DNA of 64,000 nt from Nocardia altamirensis NBRC 108246 (GCF_001612685.1 NZ_BDAY01000035.1:58682-122681), one strand, 5' to 3'; shown: positions 17,841 to 27,445, numbered from the stretch's first letter. Notes: a model not told the origin generated them from the sequence alone. Program-made: numbers and translations.

Positions 17841-18476
17841 ATGGTGCCCGTTTCCAATCTTGTGGCCTGCATCGTGGCCGCGTTCGTCATCATCGTGATT
17901 CCCGGTCCGAATGTGTTGTTCGCGATCGGAAGAGCGCTGGCACACGGTCGCCGACAGGCATTGCTGTCGGTGCTCGGTGCCACACTGGGGTCGACTGTGC
18001 CGTTGGTGGCCGTTGTGCTCGGGCTCGGCGCGGTCCTCGCCGCGTCAGCCCTCTTGTTCACCGCAGTCAAGATCGCCGGTGCCGCCTATCTGATGTATCT
18101 GGGCGTCATGGCGATTCGCCACCGCAAACAATTGGTCGGTGCACTCGAGTCCGCGCCCGGCGAATCAGATACCGGCCGCATGGTGCGGCAGGGTTTCGTG
18201 GTCGGCGCCACCAATCCGAAGACGATCGTGTTCTTCGGCGCAGTCCTTCCGCAGTTCGCGACGCCGGAAACCGGTGCACTACCAGTGCAATTGCTGTTGC
18301 TCGGCGCGATCTGCCTGACCATTCAGGTCATTTCCGACACCAGCTGGGCTTTGCTCGCGGGCACCGCCCGCTCCTGGTTCGCCCGCTCACCGCGCCGCCT
18401 CGAGGCCGTCGGCAGCGCCGGTGGAGTGATGATCATCGGTGTCGGCGCGAGCGTCGCGTTGAGCGGAAATGCTTGA
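17841..18476 (+). CDS. LysE/RhtB family amino-acid exporter
   Basis: A 211-residue membrane protein. It has the LysE signature near the N-terminus (FVIIVIPGPNVLFAIGRALAHGRRQ) and a second family mark, VGATNPKTIVFFGAVLPQF. About six membrane segments are visible. The family exports amino acids or homoserine-lactone-like compounds; the substrate cannot be assigned. Confidence 0.9.
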   Translation: MVPVSNLVACIVAAFVIIVIPGPNVLFAIGRALAHGRRQALLSVLGATLGSTVPLVAVVLGLGAVLAASALLFTAVKIAGAAYLMYLGVMAIRHRKQLVGALESAPGESDTGRMVRQGFVVGATNPKTIVFFGAVLPQFATPETGALPVQLLLLGAICLTIQVISDTSWALLAGTARSWFARSPRRLEAVGSAGGVMIIGVGASVALSGNA

Positions 18477-18696
18477 CCGGTCGCCGCCTGAACCGCCGAG
18501 TCCGCAGTAGCCCTCGCCCCACACCTCTGTCGATCTCATGAGGTGAGTTGCAGCACAGCGATGTGAGATTCGGTGAAGCAGCGTCTCTGCCGCACCGCCG
18601 TTCGGTCGCGCTTGGGCTGCTACTGCGTTACATTTCCGTGGATCTGCATCGCTTTCGTTGTTGCGTGGTGTGTTGGGGCAGGAGTGGGAGTCGAGG

Positions 18697-20724
18697 GTGG
18701 TTTTGCAGGCGAGGGCGGTTTTCGCCGGATACACCATCGAACGTCTCCTCGGTACCGGGGGAATGGGTGCGGTCTACCTCGCGGGGCATCCGCGGCTGAA
18801 ACGCCTGGTGGCGCTGAAGGTTCTCTACGACGCCTTCGCAGCCGACGCCAAGGCGCACGCGGCATTCGACCGCGAGGCAGATCTTGCGGCGCAGCTGGAT
18901 CACCCGAATATCGTTCCCGTCTACGATCGCAGCGGATCCGACGACCCAGTGTTGTGGTTGTCGATGCGCTATATCACCGGCGGTGATGCGAACGCGCTGC
19001 TTGCCGCGGCACCCGACGGGCTGGCGGCCGATCGGGCGGTGCGGTTGATCGCCGATGCCGCACGCGCCCTGGATTTCGCCCACGCCAAGGGCGTGCTGCA
19101 CCGCGACGTCAAACCCGCCAACCTCCTGATCGAACGCGAACCCGGTGACGGGGAACGCGTTCTGCTCGCCGACTTCGGCATCGCCCGCACCCTCGACGAC
19201 ACGGCCACCCTGTCCAGTGTTGCCGCCACCCTCGCCTACGCCGCCCCCGAACGCTTCAGCAACCAGCCCGCCGATCACCGCGCCGATATCTATTCTCTCG
19301 GCTGCACCCTGTACCAACTGTTGACCGGACAGCCCCCCTTTCCGCGCGCTAACCAGGCCGCGGTCATGGCTGCCCACATCACCGAACGCCCGCCGGTGCC
19401 AAGCAATTTGCGGCCCCACTTGCCTACCGCGCTGGACGCGGTGATCGCGACTGCAATGGCCAAAGAACCCGACGACCGGTACACCACCTGTGCCGATCTG
19501 GCCGATGCCGCAGTCTGCGCCCTCACCTCCACCATGCCGCGCGGGGCTGGTCGTCATCGGCTGGGAGCAGAACACGCCACACCACTGACCGACGCAAAGG
19601 TGTATCCGCACGCAACGACTCACTCCGGTGCAGACACAGCCGCGTCGACACCTGTTCCGACACTGCCGGATTCGTCGAGCCGGTTCAGCCGACGTCGGCT
19701 GCTGATCGGTGGGATCGTCGCTGTCCCCGTTGCCGCCGGGGTGGCTGCCGGAGTCGTCGCCCATCGCACTACGGTGACCTTGGATGGCGTCCTTGCCGGC
19801 CACACCGGCCCCGTCTACTCCGTGGCGTTCAGTCCGGACGGCACGCTGTTGGCCTCCGGGAGCCTCGACCGTACGGTGCGGTTGTGGAACTGGCGCACTC
19901 GCCAACCCGACGGACAACCCTTTACCGATAATGCCGAGGCAGGACGATCGGTCGCGTTCAGTTCGGACGGATCCCTGCTGGCTGCCGGTGTCGGTAGCCA
20001 GCACAGCCCCAGCGTCGAGCACGTCAATGCGCTGTTATGGAACGTGCGCACGCGCCAACTCGACAGACTGCGCATGTTCGATGGACGATCGGTAGCTGTC
20101 AGCTCGGTGGCATTCAGTCCGACGGACGCGTTGATGGTCGCAGGCGGTCTGTTCGGCAGCGTGGGGCTCTGGAATACGGACACCCGCCAACCCGACGTAC
20201 AACTGACTGATCCCGATTCCCCCGATGTCCAGTCGGTGGCATTCAGTCCGGACGGGACCCTGCTGGCCGCTGCTCATCTCGACGGAGCGGTGCGATTGTG
20301 GAACGTGCCCACCCGCCAACTCGACCCGCGGCCCCTCACCGGCCACACCGGACCCGTCTACTCGGTGGCGTTCAGTCCGGACGGCACACTGTTGGCCTCC
20401 GGTGGCCACGATTCCACGGTGCAGTTGTGGAACGTACGGACCCGTAAAACAGACCGACCGGCCTTCTCTGTCGATGGCAAGGTGTCGTCGATTGCCTTCA
20501 GCCCCGACGGAACCCTGTTGGCTGCGGCTTCGGGCAACACCGTGTCGCTGCGGAACATGCACAGGTCATGGTGGAACGTGGACATCCGTCAACCCAGCGG
20601 CCAACCCCTCACCGGCCACATGGACGAGGTGTCGTCGGTAGCATTCAGCCCCGACAGCACCGTGCTTGCCACCGGTAGCAAGGACACCACGGTGCGTCTT
20701 TGGAAACTCGGCGAGACATGGTAG
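18697..20724 (+). CDS. Ser/Thr protein kinase with extracytoplasmic WD40 repeats
   Basis: A 675-residue protein. Residues 10-275 are a Hanks-type kinase: glycine loop LLGTGGMGAVYLAG, Lys41 in VALKVL, catalytic loop VLHRDVKPANLL with Asp137, DFG at 159-161, and APE in AAPERF. A single membrane segment lies at about 335-356. Residues 365-675 hold about seven WD40 blades, each with a SVAFSPDGTLLA-type strand and RLWN ending, probably forming one outside propeller as sensor. I chose the GTG at 18697 because GGGAG lies 6 bases upstream. No adjacent phosphatase or substrate gene is seen. Confidence 0.9.
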   Translation: MVLQARAVFAGYTIERLLGTGGMGAVYLAGHPRLKRLVALKVLYDAFAADAKAHAAFDREADLAAQLDHPNIVPVYDRSGSDDPVLWLSMRYITGGDANALLAAAPDGLAADRAVRLIADAARALDFAHAKGVLHRDVKPANLLIEREPGDGERVLLADFGIARTLDDTATLSSVAATLAYAAPERFSNQPADHRADIYSLGCTLYQLLTGQPPFPRANQAAVMAAHITERPPVPSNLRPHLPTALDAVIATAMAKEPDDRYTTCADLADAAVCALTSTMPRGAGRHRLGAEHATPLTDAKVYPHATTHSGADTAASTPVPTLPDSSSRFSRRRLLIGGIVAVPVAAGVAAGVVAHRTTVTLDGVLAGHTGPVYSVAFSPDGTLLASGSLDRTVRLWNWRTRQPDGQPFTDNAEAGRSVAFSSDGSLLAAGVGSQHSPSVEHVNALLWNVRTRQLDRLRMFDGRSVAVSSVAFSPTDALMVAGGLFGSVGLWNTDTRQPDVQLTDPDSPDVQSVAFSPDGTLLAAAHLDGAVRLWNVPTRQLDPRPLTGHTGPVYSVAFSPDGTLLASGGHDSTVQLWNVRTRKTDRPAFSVDGKVSSIAFSPDGTLLAAASGNTVSLRNMHRSWWNVDIRQPSGQPLTGHMDEVSSVAFSPDSTVLATGSKDTTVRLWKLGETW

Positions 20725-20794
20725 TCGGCAGCCGGATCCGTTGGGCGACAGTCGATCTCGGGTCGATGCGCAGATCGGTAGCGCTGCCCGTCGG

Positions 20795-21223
20795 CTAGTC
20801 GTCGGGGGAGGCGCGGCGATTGCGTTTGGTGAGGCCGCGCCGCTTCTTCGCGGCGATGCGACGTTCCTTTGCCCCGCGCGAGGGCTTGGTGGCGCGGCGA
20901 ACGGCCGGCGGGGCGGCAGCGGCGTCACGCAGTAACGAGGCCAGGCGTTCGCGGGCGATCGCGCGGTTCTGCAGTTGTGCGCGTTGCTCCGATGCGGCGA
21001 TCGTGAGTACCCCGTTGACCAGGCGGGTGGCCAGGCGGTCGAGCATCCTGGTGCGCAGCCACTCCGGCACGGAGGGCGAGTTGGCGAGGTCGAACGACAG
21101 CTCTACCCGGCTGTCGGTGGTGTTGACGTGCTGTCCTCCAGGACCGGAAGATCGTGAGAACCGCTCGTGTAACTCGGACGCGGGTATCGCCAGCACCTGA
21201 GTCACTGTCAGGTCCGCTGCCAT
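20795..21223 (-). CDS. arfB: Alternative ribosome-rescue peptidyl-tRNA hydrolase ArfB
   Basis: A 142-residue protein of the YaeJ/ArfB release-factor-like group. The GGQ motif is in RSSGPGGQHVNTTDSRVEL, which hydrolyses peptidyl-tRNA on stalled ribosomes. The basic C-terminal tail (KPSRGAKERRIAAKKRRGLTKRNRR) is the part that enters the empty mRNA channel. Length and tail are complete. I chose the ATG at 21223 rather than the in-frame start at 21250 because homology begins there. Confidence 0.92.
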   Translation of the reverse strand: MAADLTVTQVLAIPASELHERFSRSSGPGGQHVNTTDSRVELSFDLANSPSVPEWLRTRMLDRLATRLVNGVLTIAASEQRAQLQNRAIARERLASLLRDAAAAPPAVRRATKPSRGAKERRIAAKKRRGLTKRNRRASPDD

Positions 21224-21414
21224 GATCCGACGCCGCTCTTTCCGATCCACAAGTCGACCAGGCCATGTTGGTCTAGTTGCGACTGAATGGTGACCTCGCC
21301 GTTCACGATAGCGACGACCTTCTCGACGTGTAACAAGCGGGCCGTCCGTGCATGAGCGCTTGGAGGCCGGCCGATCGCTGCTGAGGTGCCCGGAGTGAAC
21401 AGATGCTCATCGCA

Positions 21415-23406
21415 CTAGCTGGTTGCGGTGACGGAGCTTCTCGGGTGGGTGCCGAAGACGAAGGTCAGTTCGGTGCGGCGGGCGATCTCCAGTTTGCGGT
21501 AGACGCGGGTGAGGTGTTGTTCGACGGTGCTGGTGGTGATGTCGAGGGCGGCGGCGATGTCGCGGTTGCGTTTGCCGTTGGCGGCGAGTTCGGCGACTCG
21601 GCGTTCGGCGGGGCTGAGGGTGCCGAGGCCGTTGGTGTGGGTGCGTAGTCGTGGGATGGGTTGTCGGAGGTGGTGCGGGCGGTGGCCGAGTAGCTCGTGG
21701 AGCAGGGTGTCGGCGCCGCAGGAATCGGCGAGGCGGGTGGCCTCGCGGATCAGCATGCGTGATTTGTCGTGGTCGCCGACGGCGCGGTGTGCGGCGCCGA
21801 GTTCGCCTAGGACCGTGGCTAATTCGAGGTCGCAGCCGCCGGAGCGGGCGATTGCCGCGGCGTCGCGGAGCAGGCGAACGCGTTGGTACCGGTCGGCGGT
21901 CGCGGCGAGCAAGCGCAGCGATACGCCGCCGGTGCGATGCTGGCTCGCGGCGCCGAGCAGATCGAGATGACGGGTCGCGACGGAGCGGGCATGCCGGGGG
22001 TCGCCCAGCGCGAGGTGGGCGGCGGCGATGTCGTTGCGCCACGGCACCAGCCAGGCAAAGTCCATGTGCCAGCGCCGCATCAGGTATCCGCAGCGGCGGA
22101 AGGTGCGCAGCGCCTCGTCGGCACGGCCGATGGCAAGGTGGTGGTGGCCTTGTGCGTGCAGGTAGGCCAGGCCGAACCGGGATTCGAACATGGCTCGGGG
22201 CACGGGTCTTTGGAGTTGTGCCGCAGCCTCGGCATGCCTGCCTGCCAGGGTGAGTGCGCGCACGAGCGCCGCGATCGGGGTCCCGATCCAGACGCCGAGA
22301 TGTTCGGCGGGAACATGATTCAGCGCGAGCACCGCGTCGTCGGCCGCGGCCCGCACATTGCCTTTGCGCAGCATGGTTTCCGCGCGTAGGCCGGCGAAGA
22401 TCGACTGCCAGGTCGGAGCCTGACGTGCCTCGGCCTCGGCCAGCAGCGAGTCGCACCAGGCTGCCGCGGTATCCAACCGGTCAGTGTAGATCAGGCAATG
22501 AACGGCTGCCGCAAGGGTTTCCACGGTGCTCGAGGCGAGCCGATGGCCGGTGAGCAAACGCTGGGCGAGGGTGACGGTTTCGTCGAGCGGCCGCCCGGTG
22601 AACAGGCCGGTCAGCAGTTGCGCGCCGAGTACGTGCGGTGACGGTTGCGCCGCGATCGCCGGCCGCCGCCGCGCCTGCGCCGCCAGCAGCCGCTGATGTC
22701 GCTGTGCATGCGGCGGATGCGAGGATCGCAGCCACGCACACAGGAAGTCGACCTTGGGCGTCGCCTCGTCGAGCCGATCACAATCCAGTTGGCCGAGAGC
22801 CTGATCCGCATGCTGCACCTGGCCGTGCCAGAGCAGGAACATGACGGCGGAGGGTAGTCGCGCGGTAGGCACCCGGCCCGCGCGAACGGCCGCGCGCACC
22901 CGGGTGTAGTTCCGAGTTCGATTCGACGGACTGATCCGCCATTCGGCGCGCACCAGGCGGATGGCGATCGCGGCACGGTCGGCGGGGTCACGCGTCGCCC
23001 GGTAGGCCAGCTCCAATAGATCCACCGCGCGGTCGATCTGGTCGTTGGCCAACGCCTCCGCCGCAGCGGTGAGCAGCACCTCGGCCGCCCACGGGTAATC
23101 AGCGGCACCGGCCGTGACCAGCTGCTCGGCTATGTTTGCTGCTGGAAACCCTTTGTCGTGCAACAGCTTCGCGGCACGACAGTGCAGTTCCCGGCGGACC
23201 GGCGCCGGGGTGTCACGCAGGATTCGATCAGCGATGTCGAGATCGAACAGCGCCCGCGTGGACGATCCGACAGCCAGGCGCCGCACGGCCGTTCGCACCG
23301 CTGTCTCGTCGGCGGCGAGCAGTTCGGCGACCAAGCCGACCGTGCTTGCGTTGCCAAGCACGGCCATGGCCTGGCCGACCTCTGATTGCGAGATCTGCTG
23401 GTGCAT
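21415..23406 (-). CDS. Large LuxR-family transcriptional regulator (LAL-like, lacking the ATPase part)
   Basis: A 663-residue protein. The first 580 residues are mostly helical and TPR-like (ARHAEAAAQLQ-type repeats), as in the sensor half of LAL/MalT regulators. The C-terminal 65 residues are a LuxR HTH: LSPAERRVAELAANGKRNRDIAAAL then TTSTVEQHLTRVYRKLEI. There is no Walker A motif, so the N-terminal AAA domain of full LAL proteins is missing. The ATG at 23406 has GGGAG upstream. It follows the KAS III genes on the same strand and probably regulates that set. Confidence 0.85.
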   Translation of the reverse strand: MHQQISQSEVGQAMAVLGNASTVGLVAELLAADETAVRTAVRRLAVGSSTRALFDLDIADRILRDTPAPVRRELHCRAAKLLHDKGFPAANIAEQLVTAGAADYPWAAEVLLTAAAEALANDQIDRAVDLLELAYRATRDPADRAAIAIRLVRAEWRISPSNRTRNYTRVRAAVRAGRVPTARLPSAVMFLLWHGQVQHADQALGQLDCDRLDEATPKVDFLCAWLRSSHPPHAQRHQRLLAAQARRRPAIAAQPSPHVLGAQLLTGLFTGRPLDETVTLAQRLLTGHRLASSTVETLAAAVHCLIYTDRLDTAAAWCDSLLAEAEARQAPTWQSIFAGLRAETMLRKGNVRAAADDAVLALNHVPAEHLGVWIGTPIAALVRALTLAGRHAEAAAQLQRPVPRAMFESRFGLAYLHAQGHHHLAIGRADEALRTFRRCGYLMRRWHMDFAWLVPWRNDIAAAHLALGDPRHARSVATRHLDLLGAASQHRTGGVSLRLLAATADRYQRVRLLRDAAAIARSGGCDLELATVLGELGAAHRAVGDHDKSRMLIREATRLADSCGADTLLHELLGHRPHHLRQPIPRLRTHTNGLGTLSPAERRVAELAANGKRNRDIAAALDITTSTVEQHLTRVYRKLEIARRTELTFVFGTHPRSSVTATS

Positions 23407-23648
23407 ACCCGAGCTCCCTTCGTCGATAAGGTTGCCCGACTGTGGAAGGGCACCATCGAAGAGAGCAACTCGGGTGCACTGAAGATGCGGCATCGTCGCA
23501 GCAGGGGCGTTTCCGGATGCCCCATTGATCCAGCCGGTGCCAATAGCGTAGGTCGCCGACCGCGACCTGTCATCTGATCCCGGCAACAAGATCGCCGGAA
23601 CAATTCCGACGCGAATGTCGGAATCCAAGTAACAGCAACGGCTTTCGC

Positions 23649-24569
23649 TTACTGAACCCGTGCCGCGCTCGCCACCGCCGTCGGCTGCGGATGGTAGGCG
23701 AGACAGGCTGCCGCGGCTTCGTCGGCGGCCAGGAACAGCACGGTGTCGGCCGCGCCGAGCACACCGTATTTCCGGGCGTTCAGATAAGCGTGGACGGGCG
23801 CCGCCGTGTACGGATCGCCGACCGCCGGGGCGAGACCGACCACCGATTCCGTTTGCAACCCCAATGTTTCGGCAAGGCGCGCCCGGAATCTGGGCGCTGG
23901 GGCCGGGGCGAGCAGCACCGCTCGTCCCTCGGCGAAATCATCGCTGTCGAGACCTTCGTCGTCCATACTGTCACGCACCGCCGACGCCGCGAGCTCGATC
24001 GGATCCGCCACGCCGTGCCGAACGCGCATGGCCGAGCGGCCGTTCGCGCCGACCGTACCGAGGTCGACCCAGGCCGATGGGTCAGCTTTCCCGTCGGTCT
24101 CCTTGGTATGCAGACGACCGAAACCGCCTGCGGTGGGGGAGTTTCCGAGCAGGATCGCGGCGGCCCCGGTGGTGTAAGGAAATCCAGCGACGTAGCGCTC
24201 GGTGGACGGGTGGGTATCGCCCGCGACGAGCAACGCGTACTCCACTTCGCCGGTGGCCAAGAAGCATTCCGCGGCGGCGATGGCGTGCAGCAGGCCGGTC
24301 GCGCCGTGCATCAGGTCGAACGAGAACGCGGGCACCCGGCCAGGCTGGTATTCCAGGCCCATGCCGATCCGTTTCTGGATGAGTGCCGACACCGCGGGCT
24401 CGGAAATGTTGTCGTCCCGGAAGACGCCGACGTTGATCAGCATGCCGACCTCGTCGACGGAAACATCCGAGCCTGCCAGGCAGTCACGGGACGCGCGAGC
24501 GGCCAGCTCGAAGTAGCTGCCGGTGTCGAGATCGGTATTCGTCGTGGCCGCGACAATCGTGGTACCCAT
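23649..24569 (-). CDS. KAS III-like protein without the catalytic cysteine
   Basis: A 306-residue thiolase-fold protein. The position of the active-site Cys in the nucleophile-elbow segment is occupied by Ala90 (SFDLMHGATGLLHAI instead of the usual FDxxxAC(A/S)G). The His and Asn segments are also poorly kept. It cannot act as a normal condensing enzyme. It starts 3 bases after the stop of the intact KAS III gene, so the two are translationally coupled and probably form a complex, as PqsB does with PqsC. That parallel is my inference. Confidence 0.8.
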   Translation of the reverse strand: MGTTIVAATTNTDLDTGSYFELAARASRDCLAGSDVSVDEVGMLINVGVFRDDNISEPAVSALIQKRIGMGLEYQPGRVPAFSFDLMHGATGLLHAIAAAECFLATGEVEYALLVAGDTHPSTERYVAGFPYTTGAAAILLGNSPTAGGFGRLHTKETDGKADPSAWVDLGTVGANGRSAMRVRHGVADPIELAASAVRDSMDDEGLDSDDFAEGRAVLLAPAPAPRFRARLAETLGLQTESVVGLAPAVGDPYTAAPVHAYLNARKYGVLGAADTVLFLAADEAAAACLAYHPQPTAVASAARVQ

Positions 24570-24572
24570 GGC

Positions 24573-25622
24573 TCAGGCCTCCAGACGCGAGACGGTGGCG
24601 GCAAGATAGCCGGAGACGGTCCCGGAAGCCGCTGGAAGCATCAGGATCTTCGATCCTTTGGGAATCTTCTGCTGCCCGAGATATTCGTGCAGCACCAGAA
24701 AATGCGAGGTCGACGCGGTATTGCCGTAGTCATGCAACACATTCAGGGTCTGCGGCATCGGGGTGCCGAAATGCTGCTCGGTCAGGTGCCCGATGTAATC
24801 GATGGCCGGCCCGCTGAATTGGTGATTGATCCAGTAGTCGTATTTCTCGCTCTCCCAGGTGCGCCCGGTCTCCTTCAGGAAGGTGTCGATGCGGTTGATG
24901 GCCTGCATGTACCTGCCGTCGCTCTGCATGGCGCGGTTGTCGGTGTAGAGCGCGATGCCTGCGGACCGATCGCTGGGCATGCCGAGGCAATGCTCGGCCC
25001 CGGCGGCGGCGGTCATCAGTTCGACGTAATGGATTTCGTCGTGGTCGTCGCCACGATCGTCGAGCACGACGGCCACCGCCGCGTCACCGACGGTCAGTGC
25101 CGCGAATTGCGGATCGTACGGCTTGCTGATCTCCCGCACCGCGGTTTCCGCGATCGGCGTGATCTGTTCGCCGCTGACCACCAGACCGTTGCGCACCACT
25201 CCCGCCTTGATCATCCGATCCAGCACAAGCACCCCGGTCATCATGCCCGCGCACGCGTTCGAGACGTCGAAGTGACGGGCCGACGTCGCGCCGATCTCGT
25301 TGCCAAGCATCAGCGCGAATGCCGGTGCGTAGCAGAAGATCTCCTTACCGCGCGTGCGGGTGATGGAGGCCGAGATGATGATGTCGAGGTCATCCGCCTG
25401 GTAGTCGGAATGTCGCAGACAATCGTCGATGGCCCGGAGCGCCAGTTCGAAAGACGATTCATAGCGGTCCGGATGCGAGTCGTAGACCCGCCGATTCTTG
25501 ATCCCCGTGATCCGCTCCAGATCCAGTGACCTCGGCACGGCCAGGCTGTCGATCAATTCCTCGGTGGAACGGACGGTTTCCGGAGTGTACGAGCCGATCG
25601 ACTCGAAACGCGTACGCTGCAT
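24573..25622 (-). CDS. 3-oxoacyl-ACP synthase III family protein (active triad present)
   Basis: A 349-residue KAS III-type condensing enzyme. The triad is complete: Cys124 in HFDVSNACAGMMTG, His267 in YDYWINHQFSGPAI and Asn301 in LHDYGNTASTSHF. It would join an acyl-CoA or acyl-carrier substrate with another acyl group, or act as an acyltransferase. The gene lies between an SDR gene and the inactive partner, all on the minus strand. I chose the ATG at 25622 over a TTG at 25655 since the conserved start MQRTRFESIGSYTPE begins there. Confidence 0.88.
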   Translation of the reverse strand: MQRTRFESIGSYTPETVRSTEELIDSLAVPRSLDLERITGIKNRRVYDSHPDRYESSFELALRAIDDCLRHSDYQADDLDIIISASITRTRGKEIFCYAPAFALMLGNEIGATSARHFDVSNACAGMMTGVLVLDRMIKAGVVRNGLVVSGEQITPIAETAVREISKPYDPQFAALTVGDAAVAVVLDDRGDDHDEIHYVELMTAAAGAEHCLGMPSDRSAGIALYTDNRAMQSDGRYMQAINRIDTFLKETGRTWESEKYDYWINHQFSGPAIDYIGHLTEQHFGTPMPQTLNVLHDYGNTASTSHFLVLHEYLGQQKIPKGSKILMLPAASGTVSGYLAATVSRLEA

Positions 25623-25678
25623 TGCCCCTGCTTTCTGCAGATCAGTCGATGACAAACAAGTTGTGTCGCTTGGACTTC

Positions 25679-25692
25679 CGACAACGTTGTCG
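25679..25692. promoter_or_regulatory. 14-bp perfect palindrome upstream of the KAS III gene
   Basis: CGACAACGTTGTCG is self-complementary and lies 57-70 bases before the KAS III ATG, between it and the SDR gene. It could be an operator giving the KAS III pair its own control. Confidence 0.35.
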
Positions 25693-25715
25693 TGGACTGC
25701 ATACAGCCACTGTGC

Positions 25716-26552
25716 CTAGCCGGTTGGCTCGACCAGGGTCGCGCTCACCTCGCACAGTTGCTGTCCGAGCGCGTCGTCCTGCGCACGACGCGACGGAATC
25801 TTGATGCGGTTCTTCTGGAAATAGGCGCCGGTCACCCCGCCCACCTCGGGATCGGTCGCGAGATAGGTGAGCGCCTGACCACCCTCCTCGACGGTGATCA
25901 TGAACAGGCGCTTGGCCAGCGCGACCAAAGGCTGCCCGAACCACGGCAGCGAATCCCAGATCCCGGTCGCCACCGCGCCGGGATGAAAGGCGTTGACCGT
26001 CACCCCGGTTCCCTCGAGGCGGCGCGCCAAAGCCTTGGCGTAGAGGATATTTGCCAGCTTCGATCGGCTATAGGCCTGCTCGCCCGAGTATTTTCGCTGG
26101 AGGCCGAGATCGTCGAAATCCAGGGTGACGCCGAAATGCAGTACCGACGAGGTGAACAGGATGCGCGAGGGGGCGCTGCGCACCATCAGATCGGTGAGCA
26201 GTTCGGTGAGCAGGAAGCCGCCGAGGTGATTGACGGCGAACGTGGTCTCGATGCCGTCCACGGTCTCGACGCGATCCTTGTGATAGCCGCCGGCATTGTT
26301 GGCCAGCACATCCAGTCGGTCATATTGCGCCAGCACGCTTTTGGCTAGCTGACGGACCGAAGCCTGTGAGGCGAAGTCACATTCGAGGGTGTCCACGCCG
26401 CCCGCACCGGCGGCCCGAACCGCCGCCGCCGCATCGGCCAGCTTCCGCGGATTTCGTCCGACGAGCACCAGTCGATGTCCGCTCGCGGCACACTGTTGTG
26501 CGGCCGCGAGGCCGATACCCGATGTCGCCCCCGTGATCAGGATCGTCTTCAT
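25716..26552 (-). CDS. Short-chain dehydrogenase/reductase (retinol dehydrogenase-like)
   Basis: A 278-residue SDR. The cofactor loop is TGATSGIGLAAAQQ near the N-terminus, followed by NNAGG and the active-site pair in AYSRSKLAN (Tyr-x3-Lys) with Ser from FTSSVLHFG. The substrate is unknown. It is the first gene of a minus-strand run SDR, KAS III, KAS III-like, LuxR. A reductase beside a condensing pair suggests reduction of a beta-keto product, but this is inference. The ATG at 26552 starts at the conserved MKTILITG. Confidence 0.87.
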   Translation of the reverse strand: MKTILITGATSGIGLAAAQQCAASGHRLVLVGRNPRKLADAAAAVRAAGAGGVDTLECDFASQASVRQLAKSVLAQYDRLDVLANNAGGYHKDRVETVDGIETTFAVNHLGGFLLTELLTDLMVRSAPSRILFTSSVLHFGVTLDFDDLGLQRKYSGEQAYSRSKLANILYAKALARRLEGTGVTVNAFHPGAVATGIWDSLPWFGQPLVALAKRLFMITVEEGGQALTYLATDPEVGGVTGAYFQKNRIKIPSRRAQDDALGQQLCEVSATLVEPTG

Positions 26553-26956
26553 AGCCGACCACCCTGCCACACGGTTCCGGCTGGTCGGGGGGACCGAACT
26601 GGGGTCATCTCAGGCCTGAAAGATGCTGCACGGGAACAGCATTTGCAGAATTCCGCAGGTCGGGCGTGGTCGGCTCGACTCGCCCGAGATCAGCCGACGC
26701 GTAGTTGCGTGGCTGAGGGTAGGGGGTAATAGGGGGTGCGCCCGTGTGTAGGCGGCAGGGGTATGCGCTCGCCGTGTCACCCTCCGAGTTCCCATCCTCC
26801 CTCCACGTGTCCGCCTTCGCGTTGGCACGGCGCATTCGAGGCGCGAAGACCTTCGCGGCGGAGCGGTTTCGCCGGTCGGACACCGATGCGGGAGTCGCGT
26901 AACAGTAGAGACCGGTCGGTTACCACGGCTGAGAAGGCGCCGAAGCGCGCTTTAGC
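26553..26956. other. Intergenic region upstream of the SDR operon
   Basis: Several short frames overlap here on both strands, but none has a ribosome site or recognisable product. It probably holds the SDR promoter. A G-rich purine run (AGGGTAGGGGGTAATAGGGGG) lies at about 26718-26738. Confidence 0.4.
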
Positions 26957-27295
26957 ATGCCGACAGTGAGTTCGTTGTCAGTATTCGTTGCCATCGCGGC
27001 TGTGGCGGTCTTCGCACTACTAGTCGGCTTCTGCCTGTTCGTTACCGGCGGCCGGAACAGGTTGAGAGACGATCCCGGTGCAGATCGACTCCAGGTAGAC
27101 AACGTTTTCGGTCGGCCAGGGAGTGACAGGCTATGGACGCCTGATTGGCACAGCGCTCCCGAATCGCCGTTCACGGTGGCCGCTGCGGAGGACGTTGTGT
27201 ACCACCCTCGGCATGCCTACTGCTCCCCGATGAACTGTCCTTGCCTGGCGTCCGCATACGAGACATTGGCTCGCAGCGAGTCGTTCGATTCTTGA
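26957..27295 (+). CDS. Small hypothetical protein with one N-terminal membrane segment
   Basis: A 112-residue frame from an ATG. Residues 5-30 form one clear hydrophobic helix (VAIAAVAVFALLVGFCLFVTGG) followed by an arginine, suggesting a membrane-anchored protein with a short soluble tail. The rest is not recognisable and there is no strong ribosome site. It may be a real small gene or chance. Confidence 0.35.
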   Translation: MPTVSSLSVFVAIAAVAVFALLVGFCLFVTGGRNRLRDDPGADRLQVDNVFGRPGSDRLWTPDWHSAPESPFTVAAAEDVVYHPRHAYCSPMNCPCLASAYETLARSESFDS

Positions 27296-27404
27296 TCTGT
27301 GGCGGTCAGCGCAACGGCCTCGTCCTACTTGCGTGGTGAAACCTGAGTCTGCGATCACCAGCCATGCGTGACTTCACAAGTCGGCGGGCGGCTGTCCGAT
27401 GAGT

Positions 27405-27436
27405 GCTCGTAGCGGCCGCTGCCGACCGCTACGAGC
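27405..27436 (-). terminator. Hairpin after the PPOX-like gene
   Basis: GCTCGTAGCGG pairs perfectly with CCGCTACGAGC (11-bp stem, 10-base loop). It starts 10 bases after the stop codon of the minus-strand gene at 27446 and fits a stem-type terminator without a U-run, common in high-GC actinobacteria. Confidence 0.6.
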
Positions 27437-27445
27437 GAGTGGTCG

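Noticed and set aside
18628..20022. A 464-codon minus-strand frame opposite the kinase
   Set aside because: Antisense of the kinase and WD40 repeats; its apparent repeats only mirror those of the real protein.
19800..20700. Near-identical DNA repeats that look like a tandem repeat locus
   Set aside because: They are the coding repeats of the WD40 blades, in frame and diverged.
23691..25529. A 612-codon plus-strand frame opposite the two KAS III genes
   Set aside because: Antisense shadow of two well-conserved, coupled genes.
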